A stretch of 64,000 nt of DNA, taken from NCBI RefSeq assembly GCF_001579845.1, contig NZ_CP007440.1:2360001-2424000 (forward strand), read 5' to 3'. Of the stretch, positions 43,227-50,994 are shown piece after piece; the stretch's first letter is position 1; every line of letters begins with the position of its first letter. The notes under the pieces are model-generated. The model saw only the letters and a list, made by a program, of their open reading frames with translations. It made no database searches and was not told where the DNA came from. The position numbers and the translations under genes are program-made. The stretch is from Rhodoplanes sp. Z2-YC6860. Lineage in GTDB: Bacteria; Pseudomonadota; Alphaproteobacteria; Rhizobiales; Xanthobacteraceae.

Positions 43227-44417
43227 TTAAGTCGTGAACAGCACGGTGTCGGGCTCGAGCCCCAGCATCACCTGTCCGACACTCTCGAAATGGGCCTGCC
43301 GCCCCTGAAGTTGCTGACTTAGGGTGTGAATGTCGCGGAACCGCCGTTCGAACGGGTTCTTTTCGAACACGGCGGTTGATCCGAGCATGTGGTAGACCGT
43401 GTCCGCGACGGACATGGCCTGGTGGATCACCCAGGTCGAGCAGAGCCGGATCTCGATCTTCTGCGCGCGGGTCACCTCGGGGTGCTCCGAAACCGCCTGC
43501 CAAAGCTCACGCGCAACGCCGTGGAGATAATGGCGCGCGCCGCGCAGCGTGGCCTCCGAACGGCCGATCTGCGCCTGGATCACGTTATTATCGCGCATGG
43601 CACGCTTGGAGGCCGTCGGAGTCTTGTCGCTCGCCACCTTGATCGCGTCATCCAGCATCTGTTGCGCGATACCGAGCGCCACCGCGGCAAAGCCGAACGA
43701 GTAGAGATTGCTGGTGCTGAATTTGAAGAGAAGCCCGTTCTCCCGCCGGTCGCACTCCTCGTCGCGAGCGAATGATAGGCGATCCGGAACGAACACGTCC
43801 TTGACGCCGTAAGTGTCGCTGGCGGTGCCTTTTAGGCCCATCACGTGCCAGACGTCGGTCATCTGCACGTCCTGGCTCGGAAACAGCATCATGCGGAAGA
43901 CCGGCGCTCCGCTGTCGTTGCGAAGCGGCTTGCCGTCGCGTCCGACCACATAAGCTTGGCCGCCGATCCAACTCGCCTGCCGCCCGCCGCTGGCAAAATT
44001 CCAAGTCCCCGTGACGCGATATCCGCCGTCCACGACGCGCGCCTCCGATGGCGCCGGCGGTCCCCACGCCACGATGCCTTCCGGCGGTCCGAACAACTCG
44101 AGCGCCGTATCGCGGTCGAGATAGGCGGCCGCCATGGCGCAGGATGCACACTGCGCGACACACCACGCGGTGCTGGCATCAAGCCGGGCGAGCTCCTCGA
44201 CCAGCGTCGAAAAGGCATCGAGCGAAAGCTCCGCGCCGCCCAGGAAGCGAGGCTGAAGCATCCGGTAGAAGCCGCCGTCGATCAGCGCCTGGACCAGTTG
44301 AGGCGGCAGCCGGCGGTTCTGCTCGATATCGTTTCCCGCAACCGACACCGCGGAAGCGATATCCTTGATGCGTGCGAGGTAGTCGCGGAGCGAAGGGGAT
44401 GACGACATGTCGTTCAT
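43227..44417 (-). CDS. Acyl-CoA dehydrogenase-fold flavin monooxygenase (HsaA/DszC-like)
   Basis: The protein has 396 residues from the ATG at 44417; an ATG at 44483 would add 22 residues with no better ribosome-binding site. The fold is that of acyl-CoA dehydrogenases: LARLDASTAWCVAQCASCA, VTGTWNFASGGRQASWIGG and a helical C-terminal domain with GSTAVFEKNPFERRFRDIHTL at the end. Members with this pattern are two-component FMNH2-dependent hydroxylases of phenols, indoles and thiophenes. No reductase gene is adjacent. It is divergent from the VOC gene and shares its operator region. Confidence 0.87.
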   Translation of the reverse strand: MNDMSSSPSLRDYLARIKDIASAVSVAGNDIEQNRRLPPQLVQALIDGGFYRMLQPRFLGGAELSLDAFSTLVEELARLDASTAWCVAQCASCAMAAAYLDRDTALELFGPPEGIVAWGPPAPSEARVVDGGYRVTGTWNFASGGRQASWIGGQAYVVGRDGKPLRNDSGAPVFRMMLFPSQDVQMTDVWHVMGLKGTASDTYGVKDVFVPDRLSFARDEECDRRENGLLFKFSTSNLYSFGFAAVALGIAQQMLDDAIKVASDKTPTASKRAMRDNNVIQAQIGRSEATLRGARHYLHGVARELWQAVSEHPEVTRAQKIEIRLCSTWVIHQAMSVADTVYHMLGSTAVFEKNPFERRFRDIHTLSQQLQGRQAHFESVGQVMLGLEPDTVLFTT

Positions 44418-44491
44418 GGGCTTGTGCTGCCGATCGGGCAATGAATCCGCGGCGAACTTACCACCGGGCATCTGTCGTGTCATCCCAAATG

Positions 44492-44506
44492 GTCAGGGTA
44501 CCTGAC
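44492..44506. promoter_or_regulatory. Perfect inverted repeat, candidate MarR operator
   Basis: GTCAGG-GTA-CCTGAC is a perfect dyad with six-base arms in the gap between the divergent monooxygenase and VOC genes. It ends six bases upstream of the -35 box of the VOC promoter. A repressor bound here could block both directions. The MarR gene at 42717 is the nearest regulator. Confidence 0.5.
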
Positions 44507-44512
44507 TTTATG

Positions 44513-44540
44513 GTGACACGCGGTCTCCATCGGCTATAAT
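44513..44540 (+). promoter_or_regulatory. Sigma-70-like promoter of the VOC gene
   Basis: GTGACA (44513-44518) and TATAAT (44535-44540) are 16 bases apart, near the consensus. Transcription would start at about 44547, some 20 bases before the ATG at 44567. The dyad at 44492-44506 lies directly upstream. Confidence 0.6.
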
Positions 44541-44566
44541 GCTGCAAAAGACGGATGGAGACGGTC

Positions 44567-44968
44567 ATGTCGGCAATCAAGCCTCGCGGTGTGGTGCATT
44601 TCGGAATCCCGGTCAGCGACCTCGAAGCCAGCAAGAAATTCTACACCGAGATTCTTGGGCTGACCTTCGTCAGATATTCGCCAGCCTACCAGATCATGTT
44701 CCTGATGGCCGGCAAGGATTACGTGCTCCTCTGCAAGACCGATCCGCCGATCAAGCCCAACGTCGAGGGCAAGCGGACGGTGCACCACGCCTTTGCGATC
44801 GAAGGCAGCACCTACGAGGACTGCAAGACGTTCCTGCGGGAGAAGGGCGTCGAGATTTTCGACGAGGAGGCACGGTCGACCGGCACGTTCCCCGGCCGGC
44901 AGTTCTACATTCGCGATCCCGACACCAACGTCATCGAATTCAGCGAGTGGGCCGGCAAGGACTTCTGA
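44567..44968 (+). CDS. Single-module VOC family protein (glyoxalase/dioxygenase-like)
   Basis: The 133-residue protein is one complete VOC unit. Likely metal ligands are the His in GVVHFGIPV, a His in VHHAFAIE, and the Glu in NVIEFSEW. Such small proteins work as dimers on thioester, diol or catechol-like substrates. GGAG lies six bases before the ATG at 44567, which is better than the ATG four codons earlier. It stands between the flavin monooxygenase and the molybdenum hydroxylase and may handle a hydroxylated ring product. Confidence 0.87.
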   Translation: MSAIKPRGVVHFGIPVSDLEASKKFYTEILGLTFVRYSPAYQIMFLMAGKDYVLLCKTDPPIKPNVEGKRTVHHAFAIEGSTYEDCKTFLREKGVEIFDEEARSTGTFPGRQFYIRDPDTNVIEFSEWAGKDF

Positions 44969-45051
44969 CGGCAACACAACTGTATTCGACGTTGGCGCAT
45001 CATTGGACGGCTGAAAACAGGTTGTTGGGGGGCTTTGAGGCATATTGTCTA

Positions 45052-45071
45052 TTAATTCACCCGTGAGTTAA
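45052..45071. promoter_or_regulatory. 20-base inverted repeat upstream of the molybdenum hydroxylase operon
   Basis: TTAATTCAC-CC-GTGAGTTAA has nine-base arms with one mismatch and lies 64 bases before the iron-sulfur subunit gene in an AT-rich patch. Its left part belongs to TCTATTAATT (45048-45057), the same ten bases found at 49031-49040 before the Bug gene at 49112. A dimeric regulator such as the GntR protein at 47900-48658 is a good candidate to bind here. Confidence 0.55.
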
Positions 45072-45134
45072 CATGGCGCGAGCTGCCGCGCCGCCCAGAG
45101 CGGAACGAACGGCAGCCGTCAGGGAGAAATCGCC

Positions 45135-45623
45135 ATGAAGCTCACCGTGAACGGACAAGACCACCAGGTGGACGCCGACCCCGACACGCCCCTGCTGTAT
45201 GTCCTTGCCGACGATCTGAAGCTGAAAGGTCCGCGTTTCGGATGCGGGCTGGCGCAGTGCGGTTCCTGCTCGGTCCTGTTCAACGGCCGCGAGATCAGGT
45301 CATGCGTGACGCCCATATCCGCGGTGACCGATGGCGTCATCACGACGCTTGAAGGCTTGCCCCGATACTACGCGCAGCAGAAAAGACTCGCGGAAACGCC
45401 TGAGCTGCATCCGATCCAGAAGGCGTTCATCGACGAGCAGGCGCCGCACTGCGGGTACTGTTACAACGGCATGGCGATCAAAGCCGCCGAGCTTCTCTCG
45501 CAGAATTCATCTCCGTCCGACCACGACATCCGGCAAGCAATGGACGGCCACCTCTGCCGCTGCGGAACCTATCCGCGCATCGTGAAGGCGATCCACCGCG
45601 CGGCCGCGGAGGTGGCGAAATGA
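45135..45623 (+). CDS. (2Fe-2S)-binding subunit of a molybdenum hydroxylase, IorA-like
   Basis: The 162-residue protein carries two iron-sulfur sites: the ferredoxin-type cysteines in FGCGLAQCGSCSVLFNG (plus a later Cys in RSCVTP) and the molybdenum-proximal ones in HCGYCYNGM and HLCRCGTYPRI. It passes electrons from the molybdenum subunit. Length and motif order match isoquinoline 1-oxidoreductase alpha and related N-heterocycle dehydrogenases. GGAG precedes the ATG. Its stop overlaps the next start by four bases. Confidence 0.93.
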   Translation: MKLTVNGQDHQVDADPDTPLLYVLADDLKLKGPRFGCGLAQCGSCSVLFNGREIRSCVTPISAVTDGVITTLEGLPRYYAQQKRLAETPELHPIQKAFIDEQAPHCGYCYNGMAIKAAELLSQNSSPSDHDIRQAMDGHLCRCGTYPRIVKAIHRAAAEVAK

Positions 45624-47821
45624 GCGCACATCATTTCGCGAGTCTCCCGCGCCGCGATCTCCTCAAGGGCGCGCTGGTCATCGGCTTCAGTCTCGCGCTG
45701 CCGGCATCTACGAGACGGCTCTCGGCTGCGCCCGTGCTGCACGATCCGAAGCTCGCAAACTCCTGGATCGCAATCGGCAAAGACAATTCGGCGACGGTCT
45801 ATCTCGGCAAGGTCGAGCTCGGTCAGGGCAACGGCACGAGCATGCTGCAGCTCGTGGCCGAGGAACTGGACATCGACCTCCAGCACGTTTCGGCAGCGCC
45901 TGTCGACACCGCGCATTCGATGAACCAGGGCGCAACTGTCTCCAGCTCTTCGATCCAGCAGGCTGGGCCGCAACTGCGGTCGGCGGCGGCAGAGATTCGC
46001 GCGGAGATGCTGCGCCGCGCCTCCGAGAAGCTCCGCGTGCCGGCCGACGAGCTCTCCGTCAGCAACGGCGTGATCTCCGGCGGCGGCCGGTCGGTTGCGT
46101 ATGGCGAGCTGATCGGTCCCGAGGGCGAGCAGATCGCGCTGACCGGGAAGGCTCCGCAAAAGAGTCCGGCGTCATACAAGGTGGTTGGATCGCGCGTGCC
46201 GCGCCGCGACCTGCCCGCCAAGGTGAAAGGCACATACGAATACATGCAGCACGCGGCGATGCCGGGGATGCTGCACGGCCGGGTGGTGAGGCCGAAGGGG
46301 CAGGGCGGTTACGGGCAGCCGCCGAAAATCCGCTCGGTCGACGAGCAAAGCGTCAAGCATATCGCCGGCGTACAGATCGTGCGTGAACGCGATTTCGTCG
46401 GCGTGGTCGCGCCGCGTCAATGGGATGCGGTGCGCGCGGCCGAGCAGCTGAAGGTGGATTGGGAGCTGCCGGCGTCGCTGCCCGGCGATGCCAAACTGCA
46501 CGACAAGCTTCGCTCGGCGAAGACCGTCGACACCGTGATGCTGAAAGAGGGCGACGTGGAGCAGGGGCGGGGCGAGCACCTCGTCTCCGGCAAGTTCTAC
46601 GGGCCGTATCAGGCGCACGGTTCCTTCAGCCCGAGCTGCGCGCTGGCCGATGTGAAGACGTCGGGCGTGCTGGTTCAGTGCTCGAGCCAGGATGTGTTCG
46701 CGCTCCGCGATCGCGTCGCGCTGGTGGTCGGCGCGCCCAAGGAGGCGGTCCAGGTCCAGTACATCGAAAGCTCGGGATGCTTCGGGCACAACTGCCAGGA
46801 CGACGTCGCGCTTGCTGCGGTTCTGATGTCGAAGCACGCGGGCAAGCCGGTGCGCGTGCAGTTCATGCGATGGGACGAGCTCGGCTGGGACAACTACGGC
46901 CCAGCTCACGTGGGAGAGGGCCGGATCGGAGCCGACAAGGACGGCCGCTTGAGCTCCTACGAGTATCAGGGCTGGCACCACGGCTGGATGATCGAGGAAA
47001 CGAGCGAGTATCTCGCCACTGGCAAGCCGGTCAACGAACTGGCCAAAGGCCCCGGTTCGCTCTCTGTCAACAAGTTCGACACCGGCGGGATGTACGACAT
47101 CCCCAACAGGCTTCTGCTCAACCACGCGGTGCCAGGGCTCGACGGCTATCTGAAAGGGGCGAATCTCCGGTCGCCCATGGATCTGTCGTATTCGTTCGCG
47201 TCGGAGCAACTGATCGATCGGCTGGCGAAACTCTGCAGGCTCGATCCGGTCGAGTTTCGCCGGCGCAACATCAAGGACGAGCGCTGGCGCGGGGTGTTCG
47301 AGGCTGTCGTCCTGGCCGCGAAATGGCAGCCCAGGCGATCGGCCGAGAATGGCGGCGACGCCGTCGTGCGTGGCCGCGGCGTGGGCTTGGGGACGCACCG
47401 CGCTGCTTACGCGAGTGCGGTTGCCGATATCGAGGTCAATCGCCGGACCGGCGTCATCGTCGCCAAGCATCTCCATGTGGCATTCGACTGCGGCATCGCC
47501 GTCAATCCCGCCATCGTGGAGAGCCAGGTCGTCGGCATGTCGATCCAGGCGACCAGTCGGGTTCTCAAGGAGGCGGTCTCCTTCTCGGAAACCGGCGTCA
47601 CGAGCCTCGACTGGGAGAGCTATCCGGTGCTTCGCTTTGCCGAGCATCCGGAGGTCACGCCGATCGTCATGAAGCGCAGCGATCCGTCGATCGGGGCGGG
47701 CGAAGAGGCCATTCCCGCAGTCGGCGCCGCGATCGCGAATGCTTTCTACGATGCCACGGGTGTGCAGTTGGCCGAATATCCCATGACGCCGAAACGCGTC
47801 TTGGCAGCACTCAAGTCATGA
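45620..47821 (+). CDS. Molybdopterin-binding subunit of a molybdenum hydroxylase, IorB-like
   Basis: The 733-residue protein begins with a twin-arginine signal (LPRRDLLKGALVIGFSLALP, residues 9-28), so the folded complex is exported with its cofactor. The xanthine-oxidase-type molybdenum domain follows; the catalytic Glu lies in SIGAGEEAIPAVGAAIANAF near the C-terminus. The family hydroxylates N-heterocycles or aldehydes using water. As in isoquinoline oxidoreductase there is no FAD subunit; a periplasmic cytochrome usually takes the electrons, but no cytochrome gene is found here. Confidence 0.93.
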   Translation: MSAHHFASLPRRDLLKGALVIGFSLALPASTRRLSAAPVLHDPKLANSWIAIGKDNSATVYLGKVELGQGNGTSMLQLVAEELDIDLQHVSAAPVDTAHSMNQGATVSSSSIQQAGPQLRSAAAEIRAEMLRRASEKLRVPADELSVSNGVISGGGRSVAYGELIGPEGEQIALTGKAPQKSPASYKVVGSRVPRRDLPAKVKGTYEYMQHAAMPGMLHGRVVRPKGQGGYGQPPKIRSVDEQSVKHIAGVQIVRERDFVGVVAPRQWDAVRAAEQLKVDWELPASLPGDAKLHDKLRSAKTVDTVMLKEGDVEQGRGEHLVSGKFYGPYQAHGSFSPSCALADVKTSGVLVQCSSQDVFALRDRVALVVGAPKEAVQVQYIESSGCFGHNCQDDVALAAVLMSKHAGKPVRVQFMRWDELGWDNYGPAHVGEGRIGADKDGRLSSYEYQGWHHGWMIEETSEYLATGKPVNELAKGPGSLSVNKFDTGGMYDIPNRLLLNHAVPGLDGYLKGANLRSPMDLSYSFASEQLIDRLAKLCRLDPVEFRRRNIKDERWRGVFEAVVLAAKWQPRRSAENGGDAVVRGRGVGLGTHRAAYASAVADIEVNRRTGVIVAKHLHVAFDCGIAVNPAIVESQVVGMSIQATSRVLKEAVSFSETGVTSLDWESYPVLRFAEHPEVTPIVMKRSDPSIGAGEEAIPAVGAAIANAFYDATGVQLAEYPMTPKRVLAALKS

Positions 47822-47874
47822 ACCTCGCGCTCAGCGCGCAGTTGGTTGGCAGAACAGCGCCCGTCTCCAAACTT

Positions 47875-47903
47875 GTGACGGCGTTCAACCGGAACGCCGT
47901 CAC
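47875..47903. terminator. Strong hairpin between convergent genes, overlapping a stop codon
   Basis: GTGACGGCGTTC and GAACGCCGTCAC form a perfect 12-base stem around a five-base loop. It follows the IorB-like gene by 53 bases and contains the TGA of the GntR gene on the other strand (47900-47902). No T-run follows in either direction, so it may act as a bidirectional RNA end or transcript stabiliser. Confidence 0.65.
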
Positions 47904-48658
47904 AATTCCGCGCTGACGCCGAGGTCGAGAAGGGTCTGCTTTGTCAATGCACGCGCGGCCCCGCGTGCTTCCGATACGTTGCCGGCGCAGATTGCGTCGA
48001 TCAGCTTGTTGATCAGAAGCCGCCCCTTCCGGCCATGACTTCGGATGAGCGATGCGTTGACGTAGATCAGCGTCTGCAGCATCGTCTTGTTCCAGAGTTC
48101 TTTCAGGGTCTCGTTTCCTGCCGTTGAGAGAAGCCAGGCCGACAGCGCGCCATTGAACGAAATGTGGCCGCCGTCCTTTTCGATCTCTTCGAACCCTGTG
48201 GTCAGCTCTTTCTTCAAAACACCCGCGCTGGCGCGTGAATCAGCAGAGATGTTGCGCGCTGCAAGATCGGATGCGCACTCCAGCAAGGCCAATCTCACCT
48301 GAAACAATTCGACCAGCTGCTTCTCATCGAGCGTTTTGACGCGAATGCCCGCCCAGTGCACACGTTCCGCCAGGCCGTCGGCCACGACAGCCTGCAGCGC
48401 CTCGCGGATCGGTCCATTGGAGAATCCGAATTCGCTGCGAAGCTGAATTTCCCGGATCCGTTCGCCTGGGCGGTACACACCCTTCAGAATCCGTTCGCGC
48501 AGCAGACCCGACAGCCAGACTGTTCTCGAAAAACGGTCGGCGCCGCTTTGTCGAGGATTCTGCTTTTCCAGATTTTCCGGTGGTGGCTTGGACGCTTTCT
48601 GGCTGGTTCGAGCTTCGCTGCTCGCAGTGGAAAGAGTTTTTGCCCTCGGTCGTGCCAT
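47900..48658 (-). CDS. GntR-family transcriptional regulator with FCD-like domain
   Basis: From the ATG at 48658 the protein has 252 residues. A winged helix (about 55-115) contains LRERILKGVYRPGERI and FGFSNGPIREALQAVV. The C-terminal FCD-type domain has ISFNGALSAWLLSTAGN where FCD proteins usually have a metal-binding His in F-H-x-x-L; here Asn takes its place. A longer frame to 48778 is possible, but MARPRAK is a more natural start. It sits between the molybdenum hydroxylase operon and the Bug operon and probably controls one or both. Confidence 0.85.
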   Translation of the reverse strand: MARPRAKTLSTASSEARTSQKASKPPPENLEKQNPRQSGADRFSRTVWLSGLLRERILKGVYRPGERIREIQLRSEFGFSNGPIREALQAVVADGLAERVHWAGIRVKTLDEKQLVELFQVRLALLECASDLAARNISADSRASAGVLKKELTTGFEEIEKDGGHISFNGALSAWLLSTAGNETLKELWNKTMLQTLIYVNASLIRSHGRKGRLLINKLIDAICAGNVSEARGAARALTKQTLLDLGVSAEL

Positions 48659-49111
48659 ATGCTCAATCAGCCAAAGCCGCGGCCGCACATCGGTGACTGC
48701 CGACTCGTGTGTGATGTGGATTTGTATACCGTGGCCTTCTCTCCGAGACGAGTGCAGATTTTGGCGCTCGAAAGCCATTCCTGATTTGAACGAATCTCCG
48801 GGGCCGCGGTCTCAATCCGAATTGGCTTGCCTTGCTTCGTTCCAGCGTCGCGGCGCTCGCAGCGCGACGATCATGGCGGGATGACAGCGCGTCATCGCGG
48901 CTTGTGATGTCGCGCTTCACGCATGCCATCGCAGCAATGCGAACGTCTTGCCAAGCAGGGCAGCGTTTCATCGTCACGTTCCCCTGTGTCCCGTCGCCGC
49001 ACGCGCCGCACCGCCATTGATCTTTGCAAATCTATTAATTATTAATAATCAAGATCGCGACGCCAAGCAAGCCCGCACCTGCCTGGGTAGAAGGGCATCC
49101 GGAGGAAGGCC
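48659..49111. other. 453-base intergenic region with AT-rich control segment
   Basis: No gene is recognised. The right-hand end carries a GC-poor patch (49023-49054) that is striking in this DNA and holds the palindrome described separately. A possible weak promoter for the Bug gene is TTGATC (49017-49022) with TATTAA (49040-49045) 17 bases on. The left part should contain the GntR promoter. Confidence 0.45.
49038..49049. promoter_or_regulatory. AT-rich palindrome before the Bug gene
   Basis: ATTATTAATAAT is a perfect 12-base palindrome overlapping TCTATTAATT (49031-49040), the ten-base string also seen upstream of the molybdenum hydroxylase genes (45048-45057). It overlaps the possible -10 region of the gene at 49112. 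The divergent GntR gene is the nearest regulator. Confidence 0.45.
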
Positions 49112-50083
49112 ATGGTATCCGTTCGATCCGCTGTCGTTGCCGCCCTCGTCCTCGCGTCGGGAATCTGCGGAGCAGAGGCGCAGGACACATGGCCTGACCG
49201 GCCGGTGCGCTTCATCGTGACATCGGCCGCGGGTGGCGGAATCGACCTGATGGCAAGGATCCTGGCGGAAGGCCTGAGCCGCCAGCTTCCCAAACCGGTC
49301 ATCGTCGAGAACAACGGTGCGGCGGGCGGCCTCGTGGCCACAAAAGCCGTCGCGAACGCCGGTTCGGACGGATACACGTTCCTCTTTCAAGGGCCGGGCT
49401 ATGCGGCGCTGCCCTTCATCCATCGCAACCCCGGTTTCGACGTCCGCAAGGACTTCGCACCGGTTTCGCTTGTCGCCAAGTTTCCCCTTGTTCTGATCAC
49501 CCGTCCTTCGCTGAACGTGAAGACGTTGCGTGAATTCATCGCTCTGGTGAAATCCAGCCCCGGAAAATTCACCTTCGGATCAAGCGGCATCGGCGGTGCA
49601 TCGCATATTCCCCTGGAAGCCATCAAAGACCAGGCGGGTCTCGATATGACCCACATTCCGTTCAGAGGCAGCGGCCAGACGACGACTGCGCTTCTGGGCG
49701 GGCAGATCGACCTGACGATCGACGGGTTGGCGCCGCAGATCGGCAACATCCAATCGGGCAGCGTCGTTCCGCTCGGCGTGTCGACTGAAGGCCGCGCGCC
49801 TCAGATGCCGGAAATTCCGGCGATCGATGAGGTGCTGCCCGGCTTCAAATATCCGATGTGGGTTGCGGTCTTCGCATCCGCCGAGACGCCCGCGCCGATC
49901 GTCGAGAAGATGTCAAAAGCGATTGCCGATGCGCTCAAGGAGCCCGCGATACGGAAGCGCTATGACGACCTTCTGGTCGAAGTCGTCGGCTCGACGCCCG
50001 CAGCGCTCGGCACGTTCGCGGATGAGCAGCTCAAGTTCAACAAAGCGATCATTGAAAAGGCGAAGATTCAAGCCGGCGACTAG
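49112..50083 (+). CDS. Bug-family tripartite tricarboxylate transporter substrate-binding protein
   Basis: The 323-residue protein has a signal peptide with cleavage at AEA-Q (about residue 24) and Bug motifs VRFIVTSAAGGGIDLMAR and VENNGAAGGLVATKAVANAG. GGAGGAAGG lies directly before the ATG. It opens a run of four genes (NTF2-like, cupin, amidohydrolase follow), so its ligand is likely the substrate of that amidohydrolase. No membrane subunits are near. Confidence 0.92.
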   Translation: MVSVRSAVVAALVLASGICGAEAQDTWPDRPVRFIVTSAAGGGIDLMARILAEGLSRQLPKPVIVENNGAAGGLVATKAVANAGSDGYTFLFQGPGYAALPFIHRNPGFDVRKDFAPVSLVAKFPLVLITRPSLNVKTLREFIALVKSSPGKFTFGSSGIGGASHIPLEAIKDQAGLDMTHIPFRGSGQTTTALLGGQIDLTIDGLAPQIGNIQSGSVVPLGVSTEGRAPQMPEIPAIDEVLPGFKYPMWVAVFASAETPAPIVEKMSKAIADALKEPAIRKRYDDLLVEVVGSTPAALGTFADEQLKFNKAIIEKAKIQAGD

Positions 50084-50116
50084 GGGCGTCGCATCGGACA
50101 GAAAGAGGGCATTGCG

Positions 50117-50545
50117 ATGTTGCAGGAGCTCACGGACCTTGAAATCGACTATTGGTACGAGGTCGACCACAACTATGGCCGCAAAGCCAGCGAGCTCTAC
50201 GTGAGCGATGGCGTGTTCGCGATCGGTCCCAAGGCCATGAAAGGCCGCGAGGCCGTCGCGGAGTTCTATCGCTGGCGGGAAAGTCGCGGCGACCGAACCG
50301 CACGGCATGTCGTGACCAATTTCCGGATGTTGTCCCACGCCGGCGACAAGGCGAGCTTCTGCTGTGTGATGTGCCTCTACGCCGCCGATGGCCGGCCGGT
50401 CCGGCCTTCGCTGCCGGCGATCATGATCGCGGATATCGTCAGCGATTGCGTTCGTAATGACGAGGGCGTCTGGCGATATGCCTCGCATCGGTTGATCCCG
50501 ATTTTCGAAGGCGGCGTGCCGGCTACGGTGCCGCCGGACGCCTAG
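50117..50545 (+). CDS. NTF2-like/SnoaL-type protein
   Basis: The 142-residue protein has the cone-shaped NTF2-like pattern: LTDLEIDYWYEVDHNYGRKASELYVSDGVF (start), MKGREAVAEFYRWRESRGDRTARHVV (middle) and WRYASHRLIPIF (end), given as short landmarks. Ring-hydroxylating dioxygenase beta subunits, dehydratases and isomerases share it. A catalytic role on an aromatic or polyketide-like substrate is possible, but the key residues cannot be assigned. It is 33 bases after the Bug gene. Confidence 0.75.
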   Translation: MLQELTDLEIDYWYEVDHNYGRKASELYVSDGVFAIGPKAMKGREAVAEFYRWRESRGDRTARHVVTNFRMLSHAGDKASFCCVMCLYAADGRPVRPSLPAIMIADIVSDCVRNDEGVWRYASHRLIPIFEGGVPATVPPDA

Positions 50546-50594
50546 GCATTGATCGCTCACCGTTGTTCAAGGACTGAAAAAATGGAGCTGGGCC

Positions 50595-50930
50595 ATGAAT
50601 CTGCATCAGATTGATTGGAGTAAGATCGAGTGGAAGAAGGTCCGCCAAGGCGTGGAGCAGAAGGCCTTCTCCGGAAGTGCCGCAACCATTGCCATGCATC
50701 GGCTTGCCCCGGGGCATGAGCCCAAGCCGCACAGCCATCCGCACGAACAGATCGCCTACATCGCCGAGGGCCGCATGCGGTTTCACATCGGAGACGAGGT
50801 CGTCGATCTCGGGCCGGGCGGCTTGGTTGTCATTCCGTCAGGCGTCACCCACTGGGGCGAGGTTCTGGGGGACGAGCCGGTCATCAACATCGACATCTTC
50901 ACGCCGAAGCGGCCCGAGTACGCCCCGTAA
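50595..50930 (+). CDS. Cupin-domain protein
   Basis: The 111-residue protein is a single cupin barrel. The two conserved motifs are AIMHRLAPGHEPKPHSHPHE (three His for a metal, near residue 50) and GDEVVDLGPGGLVVIPSGVTH (near 75-90). It is small enough to be a stand-alone metal-binding enzyme or sensor. It is 49 bases after the NTF2-like gene. A dioxygenase or isomerase role is possible. Confidence 0.85.
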   Translation: MNLHQIDWSKIEWKKVRQGVEQKAFSGSAATIAMHRLAPGHEPKPHSHPHEQIAYIAEGRMRFHIGDEVVDLGPGGLVVIPSGVTHWGEVLGDEPVINIDIFTPKRPEYAP

Positions 50931-50994
50931 GGGCCGCACCGCACCCGGGATCATTGCCGCGCCGAAAGTTTTCGCAAGCCACGGAGTCGTATCT

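Noticed and set aside
46172-47647. 491-codon minus-strand frame opposite the molybdenum hydroxylase subunit
   Set aside because: Antisense shadow in GC-rich DNA; the plus-strand gene has clear catalytic motifs over the same bases.
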